A DNA stretch of 55,790 bases from JABCPO02 sp052174015. GTDB taxonomy: Bacteria > Bacillota > Clostridia > TANB77 > CAG-508. Position 1 is the first letter of the stretch. The number at the start of each line of letters is the position of its first letter. A program made the position numbers and the translations under genes. A model generated the notes under the pieces. It was not told the origin of the DNA. It saw only the letters and a list, made by a program, of their open reading frames with translations, and did not search any database. The DNA lies in contig JBQMXM010000006.1 in the NCBI GenBank assembly GCA_052174015.1, forward strand, positions 1-55,790. The letters run 5' to 3'. Below, piece by piece: positions 25,412 through 33,466 of this stretch.

Positions 25412-26782
25412 ATGGATACAATTGTTGCAATTTCAACTGCCCCTGGACTTGGTGGAATAGGTATTATTCGTATTAGTGGTACAGATGCATTTAAAATATT
25501 ATTAAAAATATTTAAATCAAAAAAGGTAAAAACAGAAGATGATATAGTTGCAAATACTATTCAATATGGTCATATAATTGATGATGAAAAGATAGTAGAT
25601 GAAGTATTAGTATCATTTTTTAAAGCTCCTCATAGCTATACTGCAGAAGATACTGTTGAGATAAATAGTCATGGTGGAACTATAGTTATGAATGAAATAT
25701 TAAAAGTTGTTTTAAAAAATGGTGCAAAACTAGCCCTTCCAGGAGAATTTACAAAAAGAGCATTTATTAATAATAGGATTGATTTAACTAAAGTAGAAGC
25801 TATATCAAGTATTTTAAATGCTAAAAGTGAAAGAGAATTAGAAATTTCAAATACGATGTTAAATGGAAAACTATATAATACAATAAACGATATAAAAAAG
25901 GAAGTATTAGAAATATTAATGCATATTGAAGTATCTATAGATTATCCTGAATATGATACACAAGAAAAAGATGAAGCAGAAATATTAGAAGTATTAGAAA
26001 AAGTATTAAATATTTTAACTAAATTTGAACAAAATTTTGATATTGGATCTAAAATACAAGAAGGTATTAAAATAGCTATAATTGGTAGACCAAATGCAGG
26101 TAAGTCATCATTATTAAACTTATTGTTAAATAAAGAAAGAGCAATAGTTACAGAAATAGAAGGGACTACTAGAGATTCAATTGAAGAAACATTTGTAGTA
26201 GATGGTTTACCTATAAAAATAATTGATACAGCAGGTATCCGTGATACTACAGAAGTAGTAGAGAAGATAGGTATAGAAAGAGCATTAAAATATGCACAAA
26301 ATAGTGATTTAATTATAGGTATTTTTGATGTTAGTAGAGAATTTTCTACAGATGATAAAAAAATAATAGAATTGCTTAAAAATAATGATGGTATAATCAT
26401 TTTAAATAAGGTAGATTTGCCAAATAAGTTGAATTCGGAAGATATTAAGTTAATAGAAGAATTAGATAAAAACATATTAAAAACTTCTATTGTAAATAAA
26501 GAAGGATATAATGAGCTTCTTGATATTATAAGAGATAAGATTAAACATTTTCAATTAAATAAAGATAATGAAAATATAATAATACATCAAAGACAGAAAA
26601 ATATAATAACAGAAGCAATTATGTATACTAAACAAGCTTTAAAAGATATAGAAATATTACCAATAGATATGGTTTCTGAAAACATTCAAAACATAGTTAA
26701 TTGTTTAAATGAATTAACAGGTGAAGATGTTAAAGAAGAAATGTTAAACGAAATTTTTGCTAATTTCTGTTTAGGAAAATAA
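25412..26782 (+). CDS. mnmE: tRNA U34 modification GTPase MnmE
   Basis: 456 residues behind GAAAGGA. The N-terminal folate-binding domain carries TIVAISTAPGLGGIGIIRISG and PGEFTKRAFINNRIDL. The embedded G domain has G1 GRPNAGKSSLLN, the G2/G3 region EGTTRDSIEE and DTAGIRDT, and G4 NKVD. The helical domain ends in the catalytic CLGK at the C-terminus. With MnmG it forms the complex that puts a carboxymethylaminomethyl group on U34 of certain tRNAs, in the cytoplasm. mnmG follows 37 bases on. Confidence 0.98.
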   Translation: MDTIVAISTAPGLGGIGIIRISGTDAFKILLKIFKSKKVKTEDDIVANTIQYGHIIDDEKIVDEVLVSFFKAPHSYTAEDTVEINSHGGTIVMNEILKVVLKNGAKLALPGEFTKRAFINNRIDLTKVEAISSILNAKSERELEISNTMLNGKLYNTINDIKKEVLEILMHIEVSIDYPEYDTQEKDEAEILEVLEKVLNILTKFEQNFDIGSKIQEGIKIAIIGRPNAGKSSLLNLLLNKERAIVTEIEGTTRDSIEETFVVDGLPIKIIDTAGIRDTTEVVEKIGIERALKYAQNSDLIIGIFDVSREFSTDDKKIIELLKNNDGIIILNKVDLPNKLNSEDIKLIEELDKNILKTSIVNKEGYNELLDIIRDKIKHFQLNKDNENIIIHQRQKNIITEAIMYTKQALKDIEILPIDMVSENIQNIVNCLNELTGEDVKEEMLNEIFANFCLGK

Positions 26783-26819
26783 TAAATAATAAGATTGACA
26801 TAATATAGAAAGGGAAAAT

Positions 26820-28727
26820 ATGTATAACGCAGGAGAATATGATGTTGCAGTAATAGGTGCAGGACACGCAGGAATAGAAGCTGCACTTGCAAGTGCAAGA
26901 TTAGGAATGAAAACATTAATATTTAGTATAAGTTTGGAGTGTATAGGTAATATGCCTTGTAATCCAACAATAGGTGGAACATCTAAAGGTCATTTAGTAA
27001 GAGAAATAGATGCGTTAGGTGGAGAAATGGGAAAAGCTACAGATGAAACAGCTATAGCAGTAAAGATGTTAAATTCATCAAAAGGAGTAGCTGTACATTC
27101 ATTACGTGCACAAGTAGATAGAAAAAAATATCATGAATATATGAAATTAAAATTAGAATCAACAGATAATATATATGTAAAACAAGCAGAAATAACAGAA
27201 ATACTTGTAGAAGATGGTAAAATTACAGGTGTAATTACTAATTTAGGTGCAAAATACAATGTTAAATCAGTTATACTTGCAACTGGAACATATTTAAGAG
27301 GTAAAATATATATAGGAGATAGTGTTATTTCATCAGGGCCAGATGGAGTTTCTGCAGCTAATTATTTAACAGATAGTTTAAAAAAACATGGTATAAATAT
27401 GTTGAGGTTTAAGACAGGAACACCTGCAAGAGTTAATAAGAGAAGTGTAGATTTTTCTAAAATGATAATTCAAGAAAATGATGAAAATATTATACCTTTT
27501 TCTTTTGAAAATACTAAATCAATAGAAAATAAAATCAATTGTTATTTAACATATACAAATAATGAAACACATCAAATTATATTAAATAATTTAGATAAAT
27601 CACCTATGTTTAGAGGAGATTTTGAAGGTAAAGGGCCACGTTATTGTCCATCAATAGAAGATAAGGTAGTACGATTTAGAGATAAAGAAAGACATCAAAT
27701 ATTTGTTGAGCCTATGGGATTAAATACACATGAACTATATATACAAGGTATGAGTTCTTCAATGCCAGAAGAATTACAATTAGAATTTTATCATACATTG
27801 CCTGGTTTAGAAAAAGCAGAATTTACAAGACCTGCATATGCAATTGAATATGATTGTTTTGAACCATATGAACTTAAAAATACATTAGAACTAAAAAAAG
27901 TTTCGGGGCTATATGGTGCTGGACAAATTAATGGAACATCAGGATATGAAGAAGCTGCTTCCCAAGGATTAATAGCAGGAATAAATGCAGCAAGAAAGAT
28001 TTTAGGAAAGGAAGAATTAGTACTTTCTAGAAATGAAGCATATATAGGTGTGTTAATTGATGATATTGTTCTTAAAAACACATTAGAACCTTATAGAATG
28101 CTTACATCAAGAGCAGAATATAGATTGCTTTTAAGACAAGATAATGCAGATAAAAGATTAACTAAAATAGGGTATGACATAGGACTTATTAGTGAAGAAA
28201 GATACAATATGTTTAAAGAAAAATGGGATAAAATTGAAAATGAGATTAAATTCTTACAAGAAACAGTTATTCCAAATTTAAAAGTTGTAAATAGCGTTTT
28301 AGAAACAAAAGGTTTATCAACATTAAATAAGAAAACTACATATGCAGAATTGTTAAAACGTAGTGAAATTTCATATGAAGATGTATTTAATATTATGAAA
28401 CAGGTATGTGAAGCAGAAAATATTGAATTTAAAAGTAATTATGAAAATTTAACTACTGTAGAAAAAGAACAAGTAGAGATATATTTAAAATATGAAGGAT
28501 ATATTAAAATGCAAGAAAAACAAGTTGAAAAACAAAAGAAATTAGAAAAGAAAAAAATACCAGAAGATTTTAATTATGATGATATAAAGGGGCTTAGATT
28601 AGAAGCAGTAGAAAAATTAAAACAATATAGGCCACAAACAATTAGACAAGTACAAAGAATTTCAGGTATTTCACCTGCAGATATATCAGTATTATTACTA
28701 TATTTAGAAATGTATAATAGAAATTAA
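26820..28727 (+). CDS. mnmG: tRNA U34 modification enzyme MnmG (GidA)
   Basis: 635 residues, the full family length. FAD-binding motif VIGAGHAGIEAALASARLG at the N-terminus, then GNMPCNPTIGGTSKGHLVREIDALGG and SKGVAVHSLRAQVDRKKYH. Later signatures include YCPSIEDKVVRFRDKERHQIF, YGAGQINGTSGYEEAASQGLIAGINAA and LTSRAEYRLLLRQDNADKRLT. The C-terminal RPQTIRQVQRISGISPADISVLLLYLE fits tRNA and MnmE binding. It supplies the flavin-dependent part of the MnmEG reaction. It is in the same direction as mnmE and rsmG with short gaps, so one operon. Confidence 0.98.
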   Translation: MYNAGEYDVAVIGAGHAGIEAALASARLGMKTLIFSISLECIGNMPCNPTIGGTSKGHLVREIDALGGEMGKATDETAIAVKMLNSSKGVAVHSLRAQVDRKKYHEYMKLKLESTDNIYVKQAEITEILVEDGKITGVITNLGAKYNVKSVILATGTYLRGKIYIGDSVISSGPDGVSAANYLTDSLKKHGINMLRFKTGTPARVNKRSVDFSKMIIQENDENIIPFSFENTKSIENKINCYLTYTNNETHQIILNNLDKSPMFRGDFEGKGPRYCPSIEDKVVRFRDKERHQIFVEPMGLNTHELYIQGMSSSMPEELQLEFYHTLPGLEKAEFTRPAYAIEYDCFEPYELKNTLELKKVSGLYGAGQINGTSGYEEAASQGLIAGINAARKILGKEELVLSRNEAYIGVLIDDIVLKNTLEPYRMLTSRAEYRLLLRQDNADKRLTKIGYDIGLISEERYNMFKEKWDKIENEIKFLQETVIPNLKVVNSVLETKGLSTLNKKTTYAELLKRSEISYEDVFNIMKQVCEAENIEFKSNYENLTTVEKEQVEIYLKYEGYIKMQEKQVEKQKKLEKKKIPEDFNYDDIKGLRLEAVEKLKQYRPQTIRQVQRISGISPADISVLLLYLEMYNRN

Positions 28728-28743
28728 AAGGAAGGTATATTTT

Positions 28744-29562
28744 ATGGAATTTACAAAATATGAAGATTTTAAAAAAAGTTTTGAAAAATATCTACTAGAA
28801 TATAATTTAGAACAATATTTATTAAATTTAAATAAAATGAGAGCAATATATATTCAAGATTTAACTGAAGAAGAACAAAATATATTAATAAAAAGAGCTA
28901 TTGCAGAAAAAATACATGAAATGTATAAATATATGAAGTATTTATTAGAAAAAAACAAGAGCATTAATGTAACTGCAATTAAAGATGAAGATGAATTTTT
29001 AAAAAAACATATAATAGATTCAATATATATAACTAAATATCTTTCAAAATTAGAAGATAAAGTTCAAAATAGGAAGATACGATATATAGATATAGGTACA
29101 GGTGGAGGATTTCCTTTAGTCCCTATAAAAATATTTAAAGAATATGATAGTTATGCTATGGATAGTATTCTTAAAAAATTAAAAGTAATTAGAGAAAATC
29201 AAGATATATCAATAATTCATTCAAGAGCAGAAGTTGTAGCACATGATGAATATTATAGGGAAAAATTTGATTTAGTAACAACAAGAGCTGTATCAAGTTT
29301 AAAAAATGTTATTGCATATATGGCAGGATTTGTTAAAGTAAACGGATATGCAATTATTATGCGTGGGAAAAAAGAAATATTAACAAATGAAGATAAAATG
29401 CAATTAAAAGAATTATTAAAAGAATATGGTTTAAGATTAGAAAAGATAGATAATTATATGCTTTTTGGAGAAGAAAGAACTAATTATATATTAAAAAAAG
29501 TAACTAATTTAAATAAAAAGTTGCCTATAACAGATGCAAGATATTACAAGGAAAATAAATAA
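28744..29562 (+). CDS. rsmG: 16S rRNA (guanine527-N7)-methyltransferase
   Basis: 272 residues. The SAM-binding motif is DIGTGGGFPLVPIKI and the INVTAIKDEDEFLKKHIIDSI and VTTRAVSSLKNVIAYMAGFV segments are typical. It methylates G527 in the 530 loop of 16S rRNA. It is about 30 residues longer than usual, with extra helical sequence at the N-terminus. Right after the stop a second frame carries a His/Lys-rich tail that may be a lost C-terminal extension. It lies 16 bases after mnmG. Confidence 0.95.
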   Translation: MEFTKYEDFKKSFEKYLLEYNLEQYLLNLNKMRAIYIQDLTEEEQNILIKRAIAEKIHEMYKYMKYLLEKNKSINVTAIKDEDEFLKKHIIDSIYITKYLSKLEDKVQNRKIRYIDIGTGGGFPLVPIKIFKEYDSYAMDSILKKLKVIRENQDISIIHSRAEVVAHDEYYREKFDLVTTRAVSSLKNVIAYMAGFVKVNGYAIIMRGKKEILTNEDKMQLKELLKEYGLRLEKIDNYMLFGEERTNYILKKVTNLNKKLPITDARYYKENK

Positions 29563-29658
29563 AAAGTTATCATGATAGGAATGGTTATAATACTAAAAAT
29601 GATTATGAGCATTCTCATGGTAAGCACAAGCCAAACAAAGAAAGATAGTTTATCTGGT

Positions 29659-29684
29659 AAAAAAGGCATAATTATGCCTTTTTT
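29659..29684 (+). terminator. Terminator of the rpmH-rsmG operon
   Basis: A perfect 26-base palindrome (AAAAAAGGCATAA mirrored), ending in a T6 run. It could work in both directions. Confidence 0.9.
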
Positions 29685-29724
29685 ATTATATGTTAATATG
29701 ATATTTGAGTTTTAAAGAGGATTT

Positions 29725-31380
29725 ATGGAAGAAATAGAAAAATTTATAAAAATAGTAAAGATATCAAAAGAGATAGCTAATACATATATTTACAATGAAT
29801 ATTATAATGGTAATAATAATAAAGTTATAAATAGTTTTAAAATGGCATCAATAATTAAAAAGAAGTTACTTAAAGAAAATATTAATACAATAATTGTAGA
29901 AGGTTATCCATATAGAGATAAACGAGAAAAATTTTATTATAATAAAGTAAAGATATTGAATTATTGGTATAATTTGATTGTATGTAAAGATATTTTAAAT
30001 TTAAGATATAATACATTACCATTTGTATTTTTAGTTGATGATAAAACTATTAATAGACATTTTAACATAGAATATATTAAAAATGGTGTTGATAATTTTT
30101 CTTATATGTATATAAGTAAGTATAATTTTGAAGATATTTTAAAAAACAATTTGATTATAAATAAAAAATATGGAAAAGCTAATATATATATAAAAATATT
30201 AATAAGTACTTTTAAAAGAAAAATTTATCCATATACTTTAAAAAAGAGTAACTCTAAGAAAGAAATTGAATTACACGAAAAAGATATTTTAGAAAATAGA
30301 TTTAGCATATATAGTAATAAAAATTTAGATAATTCAAAAATTTTATCATTAAATGAGTTTCTAGAAACTAAAAATAAAGAATTAGATGGAATAGATTATG
30401 CTTCATTAGTTATAGGTTATTATAATAATGAATATGCAAATGAAATATTAAAAGATAGAAAAAAATTAAACAAGTTATTAAAATATAAAGATAAAATATT
30501 AGATATTGTATTGCAATTTGAAAATATAAATAAATATGATAAAACAATTTTTAAAGATTTAAAATTTGATAATATAGGTAGAAGGATACCATTAAAAATA
30601 TATTTCCAAAACACAAATTTAACAGAAAGAAATATAGAAAACTTTGAAAAAGGTTATAACAATATATTAAAAAAAGTTCAAAGTATAAAAAATACATTAA
30701 AAAATATTAATGTAGATGAATATATTGTTAAAAATTTCATAAAATTAAATAAAAAAGATATTATGTACTTAAATAATATTATGGGGAAAGATATGATTAA
30801 ATTTATATATTTTATAGAAGTTTTAAGATATATTTATCAAAACTCTATTAAAGATTTTAGTATTACAGAAGCTCGTAAAAAAACAAAAAAGTGGGTAAAC
30901 AATATATATACAAATATAGAAAGAGAACATGAAAGTATATATAAAATAATAGATGGGTTAATGATATGTGAAAGTTATACAAATATATTAATAACTTTTT
31001 GTACATTGTTAGATATTAAAGCATTATCTGTTTTTTCAAAAAAATATACAATTGGACATATTTGGGTTAAAGTTAATTTTAATAATAATTGGTATAATAT
31101 TGATTTAAATGAAGATGCTATAAATGTTTGGGAACTTGAAGATTTAACTTCAATATTAAAAAGTGATAAATATTATAAAGAAAATTTAAATTTAGAAAGT
31201 GATAATTATATAGATGTAAGAGCAAATATAGATTTTGATGAAGAAATATTAAATAAGTGTATTTATTATAAAAAAATGTTTAATTTGGAAATAGATAAAA
31301 AATTATATAATTTAATTGATATATCTAAAAAATATAAAAAAACTAATCATATAAAATTATATAATGAATGTTATAATTAA
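29725..31380 (+). CDS. Transglutaminase-fold protein with a long unknown N-terminus
   Basis: 551 residues behind an AGAGG site. Residues about 395-475 match a transglutaminase-like cysteine protease fold. Catalytic Cys415 lies in GLMICESYTNILITFC, His445 in TIGHIWVKVNF and Asp460 in NNWYNIDLNED, with the family's spacing. The preceding 390 residues are charged and Tyr/Asn/Lys-rich, without recognised domains. No signal peptide or membrane segment is seen, so the protein is probably cytoplasmic. It sits alone between the rsmG terminator and the parA promoter. Proteolytic, cross-linking or peptide-processing activity is possible; the substrate is unknown. Confidence 0.75.
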   Translation: MEEIEKFIKIVKISKEIANTYIYNEYYNGNNNKVINSFKMASIIKKKLLKENINTIIVEGYPYRDKREKFYYNKVKILNYWYNLIVCKDILNLRYNTLPFVFLVDDKTINRHFNIEYIKNGVDNFSYMYISKYNFEDILKNNLIINKKYGKANIYIKILISTFKRKIYPYTLKKSNSKKEIELHEKDILENRFSIYSNKNLDNSKILSLNEFLETKNKELDGIDYASLVIGYYNNEYANEILKDRKKLNKLLKYKDKILDIVLQFENINKYDKTIFKDLKFDNIGRRIPLKIYFQNTNLTERNIENFEKGYNNILKKVQSIKNTLKNINVDEYIVKNFIKLNKKDIMYLNNIMGKDMIKFIYFIEVLRYIYQNSIKDFSITEARKKTKKWVNNIYTNIEREHESIYKIIDGLMICESYTNILITFCTLLDIKALSVFSKKYTIGHIWVKVNFNNNWYNIDLNEDAINVWELEDLTSILKSDKYYKENLNLESDNYIDVRANIDFDEEILNKCIYYKKMFNLEIDKKLYNLIDISKKYKKTNHIKLYNECYN

Positions 31381-31415
31381 AAACATAAAGATTTAATTAA
31401 TAAATTATAATATTG

Positions 31416-31445
31416 TTGACATCTATTTATAAAATAAGATATTAT
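31416..31445 (+). promoter_or_regulatory. parAB promoter
   Basis: TTGACA (31416-31421), an 18-base spacer and TATTAT (31440-31445), 26 bases before parA. Confidence 0.75.
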
Positions 31446-31471
31446 ATAATATATAAGACAAAGGAGCGATT

Positions 31472-32254
31472 ATGGGTAAAATAATAGCAGTAGCAAATCA
31501 AAAAGGTGGAGTAGGAAAAACTACAACAACAGTAAGTTTAAGTGCTGTATTAGCAGAAAAAGGATATAATATATTATTAATAGATTCAGATCCACAAGGA
31601 AATGCAACAAGTAGTTTAGGAATAGATAAAAAAATGGATTTATCATTATATAATGCACTAATAGAAGATGATGTTGAAATAGAACAAACATTTAAAAGAA
31701 CTAGTATACCAACACTTTTATTATGTCCTTCAAATATCAATTTAGCAGGAGCAGAAGTTGAACTCGTTTCATTAATGTCAAGAGAACAAAGATTAAAAAA
31801 TAAATTATTAGATGTAAAAGATAAATTTGATTATATATTTATAGATTGTCCACCTTCACTTGGATTAATAACTTTAAATGCTTTAACAGCAGCAGATTCA
31901 GTGCTTATTCCTATACAATGTGAATATTTTGCACTTGAAGGTTTAACACAATTATCTAATACCATAAATTTAGTAAAAAAACATTTAAATAGAGATATAG
32001 AAATAGAAGGAGCAGTACTTACAATGTATCATTCTATTACTAATTTATCTAATAATGTTGTTAAAGATGTTAGAAATTTCTTTAAAGGAAAAGTTTTTCA
32101 AACTGTAGTTCCAAGAAATGTTAAATTAAGTGAAGCTCCATCATTTGGAATGCCTATAACAGAATATGATTCAAAATCAGCAGGTGCATTAGCATATCAA
32201 AAATTAGGAGAAGAATTAATTTCAAAAAATACAAAGGATAAAGGGGGAGAATAA
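31472..32254 (+). CDS. parA: Chromosome partitioning ATPase ParA/Soj
   Basis: 260 residues behind AAAGGAG. Deviant Walker A KGGVGKTTTTVSLS at the N-terminus, DSDPQGNATSSLG as motif A', then FIDCPPSLGLITLNAL as Walker B and IPIQCEYFALEGLTQL. The C-terminal NVKLSEAPSFGMPITEYDSKSAGALAYQKL is the usual Soj ending. It acts with ParB in origin segregation and can regulate DnaA. parB begins directly after its stop codon. I saw no consensus parS site (TGTTNCACGTGAAACA) in the window. Confidence 0.97.
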   Translation: MGKIIAVANQKGGVGKTTTTVSLSAVLAEKGYNILLIDSDPQGNATSSLGIDKKMDLSLYNALIEDDVEIEQTFKRTSIPTLLLCPSNINLAGAEVELVSLMSREQRLKNKLLDVKDKFDYIFIDCPPSLGLITLNALTAADSVLIPIQCEYFALEGLTQLSNTINLVKKHLNRDIEIEGAVLTMYHSITNLSNNVVKDVRNFFKGKVFQTVVPRNVKLSEAPSFGMPITEYDSKSAGALAYQKLGEELISKNTKDKGGE

Positions 32255-33277
32255 GTGATTAAAAAAACAGGGTTAGGAAAAGGAATAGAAGCATTATTTA
32301 CAGATGCTGAATTTAATGATATTGATAGTATAAAAGAAAATATTAAAGAAGAAAAAAAGAAAGATACTAAACAAGAAGAATTAAATATACAATTAGAACT
32401 TCCAATAAGTGAAAAACAAAAAATAAAGGTAGAAAACGAAACTAAACAAGAAGAATCACAGAGATTAAATGAAAAAAGAAAGATAGAAGAACAAGAGCAA
32501 GAAATTAAAAACATACAATTATCACTTATAGAGCCTAATTTAAAACAAGCAAGAAAGTTTTTTGATGAACAAAAATTAAAAGAATTATCAGAATCAATAA
32601 AATTATTTGGTATATTACAACCTATAATTGTAGAAGAAAAAGAAGGATATTATAGTATAATTGCAGGTGAAAGAAGATGGAGAGCTGCTAAAATAGCAGG
32701 TTTAAAAACAATTCCAGCAATTGTAAAACAAGCAGATTTAGAGCAAACTAAAAAGATATCAATAATAGAAAATATACAAAGAGAAAATCTAAATCCTGTA
32801 GAAAAAGCTAAAGGATATAAAAGTATAATTGAACAATTTAATTTAAATCCAACAGAATTAGCTAATAAAATAGGAAAATCTCCAAGTTCAATACATGAAG
32901 CATTAAGTATATTGAATTTAGATAATAGAGTAATAGAACTATTAGAAACTGAAAATATACCTGAATCATTTTGTAAAACATTATTAAAAATAGAGGATGG
33001 AGATTTACAATATCAAATAGCATTATATGTAATAGAAGATGGACTTACAATTGATGAAGCTAAAAAAAGATTAAAAATAAGAAATAGTAAAAGTGGAAAA
33101 CAAAAAGTTATTTTTGATCCAATATATAAGGATATAGAGACACAATTTACTAGATATTTTGGAAATAAAACTAAATTAAAAGTTAGTCAAAAAAATCAAA
33201 ATAAAGGACAGATAATTATAAATTATAATTCTATGGATGATTTAGAAAGAATGTTAGATATGTTAAATGAAATATAA
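32255..33277 (+). CDS. parB: Chromosome partitioning protein ParB/Spo0J
   Basis: 340 residues starting with GTG directly after parA. The N-terminal GLGKGIEALFTD is the ParA-contact motif. A long Glu/Lys/Gln-rich linker (about 25-90) is larger than usual. The CTP-binding ParB domain has LKQARKFFDEQKLKELSESI, GILQPIIVEEKEG and GERRWRAAKIAG. Then come ENIQRENLNPVEKAKGYKSI, the helix-turn-helix (NPTELANKIGKSPSSIHEALSILNL) and a C-terminal dimer domain. It forms clamps on parS DNA. A terminator follows at 33305. Confidence 0.97.
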   Translation: MIKKTGLGKGIEALFTDAEFNDIDSIKENIKEEKKKDTKQEELNIQLELPISEKQKIKVENETKQEESQRLNEKRKIEEQEQEIKNIQLSLIEPNLKQARKFFDEQKLKELSESIKLFGILQPIIVEEKEGYYSIIAGERRWRAAKIAGLKTIPAIVKQADLEQTKKISIIENIQRENLNPVEKAKGYKSIIEQFNLNPTELANKIGKSPSSIHEALSILNLDNRVIELLETENIPESFCKTLLKIEDGDLQYQIALYVIEDGLTIDEAKKRLKIRNSKSGKQKVIFDPIYKDIETQFTRYFGNKTKLKVSQKNQNKGQIIINYNSMDDLERMLDMLNEI

Positions 33278-33304
33278 TAATTTAAAATAAGATTTAAAAT
33301 TAGT

Positions 33305-33340
33305 AAAACGTAAAAATATTTTAAGAATATTTTACGTTTT
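33305..33340 (+). terminator. parB terminator
   Basis: AAAACGT-type stem (33305-33320/33326-33340, one bulged A) with a T-run in the right arm. Confidence 0.85.
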
Positions 33341-33406
33341 TATTATGTTTTCTTAGATGTAAAATTATATGTAAAACAATTATAAATTATTATTTTAAGA
33401 TAATTA

Positions 33407-33435
33407 TTGAAAAGATAAGCATAATTATATATAAT
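33407..33435 (+). promoter_or_regulatory. gyrA promoter
   Basis: TTGAAA (33407-33412), a 17-base spacer and TATAAT (33430-33435), about 30 bases before gyrA. Confidence 0.75.
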
Positions 33436-33466
33436 TAATATGTAATCAGTAGAAGGAGAGATTTAG

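Noticed and set aside
25942..26475. Long leftward frame opposite mnmE
   Set aside because: It is the reverse shadow of mnmE, with no ribosome site and a Ser/Ile/Phe-rich composition.
31472..33277. parS site near parAB
   Set aside because: I looked for TGTTNCACGTGAAACA-like words and saw no convincing match; the sites may lie outside the window.
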